Shown here piece by piece: positions 43,256-51,891 of a stretch of 64,000 bases of DNA. The stretch's first letter is position 1. Each line of letters opens with the position of its first letter. A program made the position numbers and the translations under genes. The notes beneath the pieces were generated by a model. It had not been told where the DNA came from, made no database searches, and worked only from the letters and a program-made list of their open reading frames with translations. This DNA is from Paraburkholderia panacisoli (GTDB lineage: Bacteria; Pseudomonadota; Gammaproteobacteria; Burkholderiales; Burkholderiaceae): the NCBI RefSeq assembly GCF_008369935.1, contig NZ_VTUZ01000033.1, forward strand, positions 53,006 through 117,005, read 5' to 3'.

Positions 43256-44956
43256 ATGACGACACCGCTGCATGGACAGATGATGGACGTGCCGCTGACG
43301 GTTTCTTCGTTGCTGGCTCATGCGTCACGCTACTTCGGCGCGACGGAGATCGTGTCGAAGCGCATCGAGGGCGACGTGCATCGCTACACGTATCGCGACT
43401 GCGAGAAGCGCGCGAAGCAACTCGCGCAGGCGCTGATCGCGCTGGGCGTCGAGCCGGGCGACCGGATCGGTACGCTCGCATGGAACGGCTACCGGCACCT
43501 GGAAACGTACTACGGCACGACCGGCTTCGGCGCCGTCTGCCACACGATCAACCCGCGTCTCTTTCCCGATCAGATCGCCTACATCGTCAATCACGCCGAC
43601 GACAGCTACGTGTTGTTCGACATCACGTTCGCGTCGCTGGTCGACGTGCTCGCGCCGCAATGTCCGAACGTGCGCGGCTGGATTGCGATGACGGATGACA
43701 TGCACATGCCGCCTATGTCGACGGCGGCATCGAGCTACGAAGCGCTGCTCGCAAAGCACGACGGCAACTTCGACTGGCCGCTGCTCGACGAGCGCAGCGC
43801 GTCGAATCTATGCTACACGTCGGGCACGACCGGCAATCCGAAGGGGGTGCTGTACTCGCATCGCTCCACTGTGCTGCATGCGCTCGGCGCGTCGCTTCCT
43901 GGCGCGATGGGGCTGTCCGCGCGCGATTCCGTGCTGCCCGTCGTGCCGATGTTCCATGTGAACGCGTGGGGCATTCCGCACGCCGCGCCATTGACCGGCG
44001 CGAAGCTGGTGTTCCCCGGCAAGGACCTCGACGGCAAGTCGCTCTACGCGCTGATGGAAGCCGAGCGCGTCACGTGTTCCGCGGGTGTGCCGACGGTGTG
44101 GCTTGGGCTGCTCAGCTATGTGCGCGAAGCGGGTGTGCGCTTTTCGTCGCTGGAGCGCACGGTGATTGGCGGTTCGGCGTGCCCGCCTGCGATGCTCAGG
44201 ATGTTCAAGGAGGACTACGGCGTCGAGGCTATCCACGGCTGGGGCATGACTGAGATGTCGCCGCTCGGCACGCTGGCAAGACTCAACTGGGAGCAGACGC
44301 AGCGCTCGCCGGACGAACAGCGCAGGCTGCTGGAGAAGCAGGGACATGTGGTCTATGGCGTCGACATGAAAATCGTCGGCGCGGACGGGCAGGAATTGCC
44401 GTGGGACGGCGTCGCGTTCGGCGATCTGCACGTGCGCGGGCCGTGGGTGATCGACCGGTATTTCCGCAAGGACGACTCGCCGCTCGCGGACGGCTGGTTT
44501 CCGACCGGTGACGTCGCCACCATCGACCGCGATGGCTTCATGCGCATCACTGATCGCAGCAAAGACCTGATCAAGTCCGGCTGTGAATGGATCAGTTCAA
44601 TCGACATCGAGAACATCGCGATCGCGCATCCTGCGGTGGCGGAAGCGGCGTGCATTGCATGCGCGCATCCGTTATGGGTCGAGCGGCCGTTGCTGGTGGT
44701 CGTCAAGCGTGCCGGCCTGGATGTCACGCGCGAGGAACTGCTCGCGTTCTACGAAGGCAAGGTCGCCAAATGGTGGATTCCCGACGACGCCGTTTTCGTC
44801 GACCAGTTGCTGCACACCGCGACCGGAAAACTGCACAAGCTGAAGCTGCGCGAGCAGTTCCGTGATCACGTTTTGCCTTCCGCGCGCGATGTTGAGAACT
44901 GTCCGCTTACCGATCGAATGACGGCGGGATCCGGGCCAACACCTGCGCCAGAATGA
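43256..44956 (+). CDS. Acyl-CoA ligase (medium/long-chain fatty-acid type, AMP-binding)
   Basis: This 566-residue ANL-superfamily enzyme has the P-loop CYTSGTTGNPKGVLYSHRS, substrate-pocket motif HGWGMTEMSPLG, and the hinge and A8 region GWFPTGDVATIDRDGFMRIT with DRSKDLIKSG. The A10 Lys is in TATGKLHKLKLRE. Length and the MMDVPLTVSSLLAHA start match AlkK-type medium-chain acyl-CoA synthetases. One oddity is SGCEWISS, where homologues usually have SGGEWISS. It activates a fatty or similar acid with ATP for beta-oxidation. It is monocistronic here. Confidence 0.9.
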   Translation: MTTPLHGQMMDVPLTVSSLLAHASRYFGATEIVSKRIEGDVHRYTYRDCEKRAKQLAQALIALGVEPGDRIGTLAWNGYRHLETYYGTTGFGAVCHTINPRLFPDQIAYIVNHADDSYVLFDITFASLVDVLAPQCPNVRGWIAMTDDMHMPPMSTAASSYEALLAKHDGNFDWPLLDERSASNLCYTSGTTGNPKGVLYSHRSTVLHALGASLPGAMGLSARDSVLPVVPMFHVNAWGIPHAAPLTGAKLVFPGKDLDGKSLYALMEAERVTCSAGVPTVWLGLLSYVREAGVRFSSLERTVIGGSACPPAMLRMFKEDYGVEAIHGWGMTEMSPLGTLARLNWEQTQRSPDEQRRLLEKQGHVVYGVDMKIVGADGQELPWDGVAFGDLHVRGPWVIDRYFRKDDSPLADGWFPTGDVATIDRDGFMRITDRSKDLIKSGCEWISSIDIENIAIAHPAVAEAACIACAHPLWVERPLLVVVKRAGLDVTREELLAFYEGKVAKWWIPDDAVFVDQLLHTATGKLHKLKLREQFRDHVLPSARDVENCPLTDRMTAGSGPTPAPE

Positions 44957-45102
44957 TTGGAACAGACTACGGAAGGACCGGTACGGCGATGCAAGTTTGC
45001 ATGGTTGATTGACCGTGGCCGGCTTTTGGAATTTGATGACCGGTTGCGCAGGGTGCCAGCGAGCACTAGTCGGACGAGCAGAAATCGGGCACGGCAATCT
45101 GA

Positions 45103-45234
45103 TTCGTTTCGGCGCCAAGGCGGACTTCGGATACGCCCGCATTCGAACTGATCGACAACGGCAGCGCCGACAGTCTGTTCAGAACTTACAAAACCTGGTT
45201 TGATCGGCTATTCACGAGCGCGACGCCGGTATAG
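45103..45234 (+). pseudogene. C-terminal remnant of an unidentified protein
   Basis: In the 415-bp gap between the ligase and TonB-receptor genes, one frame reads as coding for about 40 residues, with RTSDTPAFELIDNGSADSLF and YKTWFDRLFTSATPV, to TAG at 45232-45234. The pattern resembles the end of an amino-acid binding protein, but this is a guess. No start or N-terminal part is present. The remainder of the gap (44957-45102, 45235-45371) shows nothing clear. Confidence 0.3.
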
Positions 45235-45371
45235 CGATTCCCGTTGCCGGAGATTTTCTTCGACTGATCGGATCACGATCCATCCCGACAACGGGAGATG
45301 GGACGTGGCCCAATGGTTTCGGCCGCTGAAGAACTGCGATACCGCCCAGTTGCATCAGCATCGCGCGACCG

Positions 45372-47561
45372 TCAGAAGTCCACTCGCGCATTAATGGAAA
45401 CAGTCCGCGGTTCGCCCGGCTGAATATAGTCGGCGTACTGGAATGCCCAGTAGCGGCGGTTCGTCACGTTATCGAGCGCTGCGCGCACGCCGACGTTATG
45501 ACCCGCGATGCGCGTCGTGTAAGTCGCGCCGAGGTTGAAGATCATATAGCCCGGCACGTTCAGATCGCCGGACGGGCGCAAGTTCGTATTGCCGGTGAAT
45601 TTCGCATCTGCGCCGACGGTCAGGCCTGGCATGGCTGGCACCGAGTAGTTCACGTGCGCCGCGGCGACGAAACCCGGTGCGCCCGCGACACGATTGCCGT
45701 CGTTGCTCGAGCCTTTCTCGTAGTGCGTGGCGATCCACATGATGTCACCGCCGACCGTCCAGTTGTTGCCAAGCCGCACGTCCGTGCCGGCCTCGATGCC
45801 CTGGAAGATCGATTCGCCATCCTCGACGAACACGTTGTCGCTGTTCGCATACTGCGCGCCCCGTTCGATGCGAAAGAGCGCTGCGGTCGCGCTCCAGCGA
45901 TCGTTCTGGCTTTTCACGCCGAATTCGTACTGCTTGCTGCGCAGCGGCTTGAGTACCGCGCCGGCGTTGGCATAGCTTTCACTGACGACATTGCCCGCTT
46001 CGAGCGATTCGACATAGCTCGCATAGAGCGTCGTGGTCGGCGCGAGCTTGTACATCAGCGCGACGCTCGGCGTCACCACGCCGTTTTGCGTGTAGGTCGA
46101 AGTGGTCGCGCCGTCGAGGTCGTAGCCGTGCTGTTCGTAATTCGTATAACGCACGCCGCCGAGTACCGACCAGCGCTGCGTGAGCGCAATGGTATCGCTC
46201 GCAAAGAGCGCCTTCTGCGTGATGTCGGCGTTGCGGTAGGTGTAGAAGCCTTGACTGTCGTAACGATTGACGTTCGGCTGATAGATGTTGCCCGTGCCGA
46301 TCTGACCGTAGAAGCTGTTCGCGGTGTAGTCGTTGGTCTGCTTCTGATACGCGGCGCCGAATACGAGCTGATGCTGCAAGGGGCCGGTCTTCACGAGGCC
46401 TTCTGCCATCACCTGCCACGTGTTGAGCTGATGGCCTTCCTTGCCTTCGAAGCGCGTGTCGTTGTAGTCGCCTGCCGGATTGAGCAGATAGAACGTACTC
46501 TCATTGCGATAGCGCGTGCTTTTGCTGAAGCTGTACGTCGTGCTCAGCGTCCAGTCCTGGTTGAGGTCGTAGCGCAGACCGGCAGTGTAGATCTGCAGGT
46601 TGGTGTCCAGATGCTGGTCCGGCGTGACGAGCGTGCTGCTCCCGCCGCTCAAGGTCGGTGGCAGTGAGGTGCCGGTGTATTGTGCCGTCGAGATTGCGGT
46701 GGTGATACCCGACGCATGACGATCCTGATACAGCGCGCCGAAGGTCGCGGTGAGGTCTCGCGTAATCCGGGCATCGGCGGCAAGCGAGAACGAATTGCGG
46801 CGCACGTTGCCGCCGTTATAGGTCGTGCCTTCCTCATGCGTCGCGTTGAAGCGATAGCCGAACATGCTGTCCGGACCCACGCGGCCGCCGAGATCGACGT
46901 GGCTCATCCAGACCGCGGTCGATGCGTAACCGACATCGACGCTGGCGATCTGCTTGTCCGTCACGGGCGGCTTCTTCGTCACGTAGTTCACGATGCCGCC
47001 TGGCGAGCCGAAGCCGTACATGAAGCCCGACAAGCCCTTCAAAAGCTGGACGCTCTCGAGCTGTTCGTAAGGCATGGTGATGCCGTAGGCGTTGAAGGGC
47101 TGACCGTCGATCCGGAAGCTGTTTTGCCAGTCGAGCTGCATGCCGCGCACGGTGATATAGCTCGCCCATGCGTTATACGGATTGCTGTTGTCGGACACCG
47201 ACGCATCTTGCGCAAAGACGTCGCCCAGTTTCTTGACCTGGCGGTCTTCGAGTTCCTCGCCGCTAACCACGGTGGTGGAGTAGGGCGTTTCGAGTTGCGT
47301 GCGGGTACCGAGTGCGCCGCTCGACACGTCCTCGTGCAGATGCTGCAACGGGTCCTTTGACGCGGTGACGGAAACCGCAGGCAGTGTCGCGTCCTGGGAC
47401 GCTTTGTCCGTCGTGGTTTGATCAAGAGCTGGCGTCTGTCCGGCGGAGTTTTGCTGTGCCAGCGCGGGTTGGCCCATCGAAAGCAGCAATATTGCAGCAC
47501 ACGCCATGGGCCGCATCCGGAAACCGCCACCGGTTCCGCGGCTGCATGTACTTGATTTCAT
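45372..47561 (-). CDS. TonB-dependent siderophore receptor
   Basis: This 729-residue outer-membrane protein has a signal peptide (MACAAILLLSMGQPALAQ), a plug domain (about 75-190; LETPYSTTVVSGEELEDRQV, ITVRGMQLDWQNSFRIDG, FGSPGGIVNYVTKKP) and a 22-strand barrel. The TonB-dependent C-terminal block ends in an aromatic residue (SINARVDF). The plug features are those of ferric-siderophore receptors of the FhuA/FoxA-like group. Met16 is an alternative start. A strong Fur-like palindrome lies just upstream. No siderophore synthesis genes are nearby, so it probably takes up a foreign siderophore. Confidence 0.92.
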   Translation of the reverse strand: MKSSTCSRGTGGGFRMRPMACAAILLLSMGQPALAQQNSAGQTPALDQTTTDKASQDATLPAVSVTASKDPLQHLHEDVSSGALGTRTQLETPYSTTVVSGEELEDRQVKKLGDVFAQDASVSDNSNPYNAWASYITVRGMQLDWQNSFRIDGQPFNAYGITMPYEQLESVQLLKGLSGFMYGFGSPGGIVNYVTKKPPVTDKQIASVDVGYASTAVWMSHVDLGGRVGPDSMFGYRFNATHEEGTTYNGGNVRRNSFSLAADARITRDLTATFGALYQDRHASGITTAISTAQYTGTSLPPTLSGGSSTLVTPDQHLDTNLQIYTAGLRYDLNQDWTLSTTYSFSKSTRYRNESTFYLLNPAGDYNDTRFEGKEGHQLNTWQVMAEGLVKTGPLQHQLVFGAAYQKQTNDYTANSFYGQIGTGNIYQPNVNRYDSQGFYTYRNADITQKALFASDTIALTQRWSVLGGVRYTNYEQHGYDLDGATTSTYTQNGVVTPSVALMYKLAPTTTLYASYVESLEAGNVVSESYANAGAVLKPLRSKQYEFGVKSQNDRWSATAALFRIERGAQYANSDNVFVEDGESIFQGIEAGTDVRLGNNWTVGGDIMWIATHYEKGSSNDGNRVAGAPGFVAAAHVNYSVPAMPGLTVGADAKFTGNTNLRPSGDLNVPGYMIFNLGATYTTRIAGHNVGVRAALDNVTNRRYWAFQYADYIQPGEPRTVSINARVDF

Positions 47562-47582
47562 ACGTTTTTCTCAGTCTTGTGT

Positions 47583-47603
47583 AAATGCGAACTATTCGCA
47601 TTT
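47583..47603 (-). promoter_or_regulatory. Fur box upstream of the TonB receptor
   Basis: AAATGCGAA-CTA-TTCGCATTT is a perfect 9-bp inverted repeat 22 bases upstream of the receptor start. It resembles the TGCGAAT-rich Fur sites typical of Burkholderia. A related TTGCGAATAG half site lies at about 47653-47662. Iron repression of the receptor is inferred. Confidence 0.75.
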
Positions 47604-47658
47604 AGCCGCGCGCATTCTGCACGATAGTTAGTGACTTGTAAACTTGCGAATAGTCTTG

Positions 47659-47880
47659 CTATTGCTTGGCCGCGTCGGTGGGCGACGGGGTGAAGATGCT
47701 GTCCGCGGCCTTCAGGTTCATCCGACTGGTGCAGGAAAGATCTGCGGTGCTGCACGTGAACACACCGTCTGTCGCCGTTAGTGAATCCGGTCCCGCGCCG
47801 CAGGCATTACTCGACGTGCTGCTGGCTTGCAAAGTCGTAGTGGTCGCCGGAGCAGGCGTTTCGGTGCTGCAACCTTCCAA
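47659..47880 (-). pseudogene. Truncated Cys/Thr-rich ORF
   Basis: A minus-strand frame with very strong third-position G/C bias reads LEGCSTETPAPATTTTLQAS, then NACGAGPDSLTATDGVFTC and TADLSCTSRMNLKAADSIFT to TAG at 47659. An LEGC sequence at the beginning resembles a lipoprotein cleavage site, but no signal peptide precedes it: an in-frame TGA lies just upstream and the only start is TTG. It appears to be a lipoprotein or exported-protein gene that lost its 5' end. The opposite strand (47666-47911) is open too but has poorer codon bias. Confidence 0.4.
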
Positions 47881-47963
47881 TTTGCTTGAGCGGCCGGTTC
47901 ATCCGAACTGAGCCCGTCGTTCAGGGGAAGACAGCGCATTCCTCGACTTTACGTTGACCGATT

Positions 47964-47993
47964 TCATATCTCTGACTAAAGTCAGAGATATGA
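47964..47993. promoter_or_regulatory. 30-bp perfect palindrome over the MarR-GNAT start codon
   Basis: Fourteen-base arms (TCATATCTCTGACT and its exact complement) flank AA. The right arm contains the ATG at 47990-47992. This is almost certainly an operator for the MarR-type domain encoded right after it. Its position over the start and ribosome-site region implies tight autorepression, and leaves no room for a normal ribosome-binding sequence. Confidence 0.7.
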
Positions 47994-48874
47994 GCGCATC
48001 CGACATTCTCCAGATCCGTAGCTTTAACCGCATCGTCGCCGAAAGCATTGGCGCTATCGATGACCATTTCCTCGGACGGGGCCGCCCGATGGGTGAATCA
48101 CGCCTGCTATGGGAGATCGGAGTCGAAGGTGCGGATATTCGTACTCTTCGCGCGCGGCTAAATCTTGATTCGGGCTATGTCAGCCGGACGTTGGCGTCGC
48201 TTGAACGGCAAAAACTCGTCGCTGTCCTCACTCATTCGAGCGACCGCCGGGTACGCCGGGTTTGCCTGACTCAGGAGGGCCTCATGGAACGGGCCGAACT
48301 CGAACGGCTCTCTGACGCGGTCGCTTTACGCGCGCTCGAACCGCTCGGCGATGAGCAGCGTCGGAGGCTGGTCGCAGCCATGTCTGAGGTTGAGCGTTTG
48401 CTGCAGGCATCCCTTGTGAATTTCGCGCTCGAGGATCCAGATAGTGATGACGCGCGATGGTGCTTTGAACAGTATTTTGGCGAGCTTGATAAGCGCTTTG
48501 AAGCAGGATTCGACCCGTCCAGCAGCCTGTCGGCGGATGCGCATGAACTGAAGGCACCGCAGGGCGCGTTGATCGTCGCGAGACTCCGTGGAAGCCCGAT
48601 CGGCTGCGTTGCGCTGAAGTTTCATAAGAAGTCCCCGGCCGAACTCAAAAGAATGTGGGTGAGCCCTTCCGCTCGCGGTATGGGTGTAGGCCGCCGATTG
48701 ATGGTCGAGGCGGAGAAACGTGCTCGGCAAGCCAAAGTGCGCATTATTCGCCTGGAGACAAATCGAACTCTGGGCGAGGCGATTTCGCTATACCGGCAAT
48801 CTGGTTACGTCGAAGTCGATGCGTTCAGCGCGGAACCGTATGCGCACCACTGGTTTGAAAAGCGACTGGTCTGA
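47990..48874 (+). CDS. MarR-type HTH / GNAT acetyltransferase fusion
   Basis: This protein of about 294 residues is a fusion. The N-terminal MarR-like winged helix (about 1-140) shows ADIRTLRARLNLDSGYVSRT, LASLERQKLV and SSDRRVRRVCLTQEG. The C-terminal GNAT N-acetyltransferase domain (about 150-290) shows RMWVSPSARGMGVGRRLM, the acetyl-CoA loop, and LGEAISLYRQSGYVEVDAF. Such fusions occur in many proteobacteria and are thought to be ligand-responsive regulators with acyltransferase activity. The ATG lies inside the palindrome at 47964-47993. An upstream TTG (47954) would add 12 residues. Confidence 0.88.
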   Translation: MSASDILQIRSFNRIVAESIGAIDDHFLGRGRPMGESRLLWEIGVEGADIRTLRARLNLDSGYVSRTLASLERQKLVAVLTHSSDRRVRRVCLTQEGLMERAELERLSDAVALRALEPLGDEQRRRLVAAMSEVERLLQASLVNFALEDPDSDDARWCFEQYFGELDKRFEAGFDPSSSLSADAHELKAPQGALIVARLRGSPIGCVALKFHKKSPAELKRMWVSPSARGMGVGRRLMVEAEKRARQAKVRIIRLETNRTLGEAISLYRQSGYVEVDAFSAEPYAHHWFEKRLV

Positions 48875-49079
48875 ACGGCCGTAACTCTTTGCTCCACGGA
48901 CTTTCGAATGTCGCTGATGATCGTCTCATGCGGGTCGATCGAAGCCCGTTGTCGTCGGGCTCAGTCCGGCCAGAAGTGTTCATTGGACATCAGTACCTGG
49001 ATGGTCGACAATCGGCGAACGTGCACCGGCGATCTGACCGAGCCTGGACTACGTAAGTTGCCCAAGAAAGGAGCGCACC

Positions 49080-49811
49080 ATGGCGACCCTATCCCTTTCG
49101 AGCGGTACAACAATCGACGAGATTGCGCAACGCATCTATCGCATCTCGACTCCAGTCGTGACCCCTGGTGGTGGCGGATTCTCGTTCAACCAGTACCTGA
49201 TCGACGACGACGAGCCGCTGCTATTTCATACCGGTCTGCGCAGGCTGTTTCCGGTCGTCCGGGAAGCAGTCGAGCGGATAATACCAATTGATCGTTTGCG
49301 TTATGTCGGTTTCTCGCATTTCGAGGCCGACGAATGCGGCGCACTCAATGAGTTTCTCGCGGCCGCGCCGCGTGCGGAGCCACTGTGCGGCCAGATCGCG
49401 GCCATGGTCTCGGTTAGTGATTATGCCGACCGGCCGCCACGCGCGCTGGATGATGACGAGACGATCTCGCTCGGACAGCACAGCGTGCGCTGGCTTTATA
49501 CGCCGCATCTACCGCACGCGTGGGAATGTGGATTCCTCATGGAGACCGCGTCGGCAACGCTGCTTTGTGGCGATTTGTTTACCCAAGGCGGTTCGCATCA
49601 CCCGCCACTTACCGAGGGCGACATCCTCGAACCGAGCGAGGCGTACCGTCACAAGATGGACTACTTCTCACACACCAGGGGCGCCCGCGCAATGCTGGAA
49701 CGCCTTGCTGCATTGCAGCCGACAACGCTGGCCTGCATGCACGGCAGCGCTTGGCGCGGTGATGGCGCGGCCTTGTTGCGCGCGCTCGCCGAAAGCGTCG
49801 AACGCGCCTAG
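49080..49811 (+). CDS. MBL-fold hydrolase of the flavodiiron/ODP type
   Basis: This 243-residue metallo-beta-lactamase-fold protein has HxExD in GFSHFEADECGALNEF, TPHLPHAWECGFLME, LLCGDLFTQGG and ACMHGSAW, matching the diiron-binding domain of flavodiiron and oxygen-binding diiron proteins. There is no flavodoxin domain. Known relatives reduce O2 or NO, or act as oxygen-sensing diiron domains. AAAGGAG lies 7 bases before the ATG. It is monocistronic, 205 bases after the MarR-GNAT gene. Confidence 0.87.
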   Translation: MATLSLSSGTTIDEIAQRIYRISTPVVTPGGGGFSFNQYLIDDDEPLLFHTGLRRLFPVVREAVERIIPIDRLRYVGFSHFEADECGALNEFLAAAPRAEPLCGQIAAMVSVSDYADRPPRALDDDETISLGQHSVRWLYTPHLPHAWECGFLMETASATLLCGDLFTQGGSHHPPLTEGDILEPSEAYRHKMDYFSHTRGARAMLERLAALQPTTLACMHGSAWRGDGAALLRALAESVERA

Positions 49812-50196
49812 GCTCTATGCTGATGGGTATGGGACAGCAGTCGGCCAGTTTTCGCCATTCGCGACCGTCCGCTATCGAGCCGACATTGATGCGGGAAAAC
49901 GATTCTGGCTAGGCTGCGCTTCGTGCACTAGTCTTTTGCATACAGAGTAGGCGCCTCACTTCCACAGGCCGCTCTTGTGCGGGGCTCATCGAGCCTATCG
50001 CCACGCGCCAACGGCTCCGATCGGCAGTCGTCATTCGCGACGGCTGAACAGCCATTGAAAGCGGCCCACGCCTAGTAATTGGAACTGGCCACGCGGTCAC
50101 GCGCAGAGGCTGCACAGATCCAGCAATACCATTTCGGGCCGGGAAGAGCGACCGATGTACGGGCCAGCGCAGAACTCAACCGTTGGAGATACTGGT
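49812..50196. other. Intergenic region
   Basis: In these 385 bases between the MBL and Cache genes I see no gene, RNA or strong repeat. Promoter sequence for the Cache protein should lie at the right end. Confidence 0.4.
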
Positions 50197-50685
50197 ATGA
50201 ACGGTAAAGCTCTCGTTACCAGCGTATTGCTACTGGTCGGATTATTCTGCCCCGCGTCGCCTGCATTTTCTCAGTCATCTCCCCCGACGTCCGAGACAGC
50301 AAAACAAACCGAAGCACTGGTCGACAGAGCCGCGGCGTTGATCGGCAGTAAAGGCAAGGTCGCGTTTTCCGAGTTCAGAATCAAAGGCAGCGAGTGGTTC
50401 CACGGCGACACCTATCTGTTCGTTTACGATCTGAAGGAAAATGTCTTGTTGAATCCGGCCTTCCCTGCCCGTGAGGGAACCAACGTCAGCGGTCAGAAAG
50501 ATACCAACGGCAAGCCGTTTCATGACGCCATGATCCAGACGGTTGAAACGAAGGGATCGGGCTGGGTTGACTACATGTTCCTGAGACCGGGGCAGAGTCA
50601 GCCATCGCATAAATGGACCTATGTGAAGGCAGTCAAGATCGACGGAGTTCCAGGCCTGGTGGGTTCGGGCTTCTATTCGGAGTAG
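50197..50685 (+). CDS. Secreted single Cache-domain protein
   Basis: This 162-residue protein has a Sec signal peptide (ALVTSVLLLVGLFCPASPAF) and one periplasmic Cache domain: LVDRAAALIGSKGKVAFSEF, TYLFVYDLKENVLLNPAFP, and SGWVDYMFLRPGQSQPSHKW with VPGLVGSGFYSE. It has no transmembrane anchor or signalling domain, so it is probably a free periplasmic ligand-binding protein. GGAG lies 9 bases before 50197; the longer frame from 50155 is not preferred. Confidence 0.85.
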   Translation: MNGKALVTSVLLLVGLFCPASPAFSQSSPPTSETAKQTEALVDRAAALIGSKGKVAFSEFRIKGSEWFHGDTYLFVYDLKENVLLNPAFPAREGTNVSGQKDTNGKPFHDAMIQTVETKGSGWVDYMFLRPGQSQPSHKWTYVKAVKIDGVPGLVGSGFYSE

Positions 50686-50959
50686 GTTCTGGCTAGCCTC
50701 GGTTGATCGCCGCTCAACCATGGCAGAACCCGTTTTGGCAACTGGTGTCGAGCGACCGCTTTCGGCCTTCGAATTCCACAGCTTGTCATTCCGCTTTGGG
50801 TCGGTTTTTCCCTTTTGCATGGGTTACGCGCTTGAGACGATCGTCGGGCCCGGTCGTGGGACGCTGTGACATGAAGAGACAGTCAACGGCTATGCCTGCA
50901 TGATTGACGATACACGCTAAGGTATGGATCACGCTTTGTCTGCAAATTGGAGAAGACTC

Positions 50960-51370
50960 GTGTCAAATTCCTGGAAAGGGCGTTGTCTCTGTGGCGCTGT
51001 GCAATACCAGGCTGACGGCGCGTCGCTGGCTCAACTCATCTGTCATTGCAGGGATTGCCAGCGTGCGTCGGGCTCAGCAGGTTTGCCTGTCGTCGTCGTG
51101 AGTGCTTCGGCGTTTTCGTTCAAAGGTGAAACCAGGACGTATACGAAAACCGGCGGCAGCGGGATGCCAACAACCCGGAATTTCTGCGCACATTGCGGCA
51201 GCCTGCTGTTTGGAACACCAGCTCATGCGTCGGAAATAGTGACGATCTATGCGGGCACCCTTGATGAGCCTTGGCGATTCAGTGCCGAATTCATTCAATT
51301 TTCCTCTGGTCGGCATCGACTCGACGGACATGAGCCCGGGGTAACGCAACATGCGGGAAGGGCACCCTGA
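50960..51370 (+). CDS. GFA-family zinc protein
   Basis: This protein of about 136 residues has all zinc cysteines of the GFA/CENP-V domain: GRCLCGAVQY, CHCRDCQRASGS and NFCAHCGSLLF. The middle section (VVVSASAFSFKGETRTYTKT) is also typical. The GTG at 50960 follows GGAG and gives the usual short N-terminus. The last 20 residues diverge from the common family end, so a late frameshift is possible. Function is uncertain; formaldehyde-glutathione chemistry is proven only for Gfa itself. A dead GFA gene faces it. Confidence 0.82.
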   Translation: MSNSWKGRCLCGAVQYQADGASLAQLICHCRDCQRASGSAGLPVVVVSASAFSFKGETRTYTKTGGSGMPTTRNFCAHCGSLLFGTPAHASEIVTIYAGTLDEPWRFSAEFIQFSSGRHRLDGHEPGVTQHAGRAP

Positions 51371-51394
51371 GAACCCCGCTTTCTTGCTCCCCAG

Positions 51395-51741
51395 TCAGAG
51401 ATGTCGGGTTTCTGCAGGGAGACTGCCCAAGTCGTTCGACAAACCATTCTGATAATGAATCGGCGCATCCAGAGCTTCGTTCAAATCGAGTTCGTCGTTG
51501 CACATACTGTTCACGTTGATATAGGGGTATCCCGTTCCATTCGGCAAATTCACACGGTCAAATACGTGAACACCACATCGCTTGCAGAAAGGAAGGCGAG
51601 CGACGGGTTATCGCCCTGATATTGCGTCAGTGCGCTTTCATCGGAAAGAAGGACGAAGTTTTCCGGTCGGACAACAATCAGCACCGACTTGGAATGAGCG
51701 ACACGCCGAGCGTCGTCCGGCGCTTTCGGAAATCGGGTCAC
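51395..51741 (-). pseudogene. Frameshifted GFA-family gene
   Basis: Two minus-strand frames together give a GFA domain. The first, from about 51741, has VLIVVRPENFVLLSDESALT then QYQGDNPSLAFL. After a frameshift near 51595 the second gives FCKRCGVHVFDRVNLPNGTG, YPYINVNSMCNDELDLNEAL and a natural end at 51395-51397. The first Cys pair, expected further upstream (51742-51880), is not recognisable. It is convergent with the intact GFA gene at 50960 but belongs to a different subgroup, so it is not a simple duplicate. Confidence 0.78.
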
Positions 51742-51891
51742 TATCGCGCCATGCAGGCGGCTGGCAGTTTGATCGTCAATCTAGGCAATCGTGAAAAAGA
51801 CAACCAAACCATCGTGGATTGATATCAAGGGACATCAATCGGCATTCGATCGCGCGGGTTGACTTGCGCTCGTTCAAGACCTGTACGCAAC

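Noticed and set aside
47666..47911. Plus-strand frame opposite the Cys/Thr-rich ORF
   Set aside because: Codon bias is clearly better on the minus strand, and the plus translation has no signal peptide or domain.
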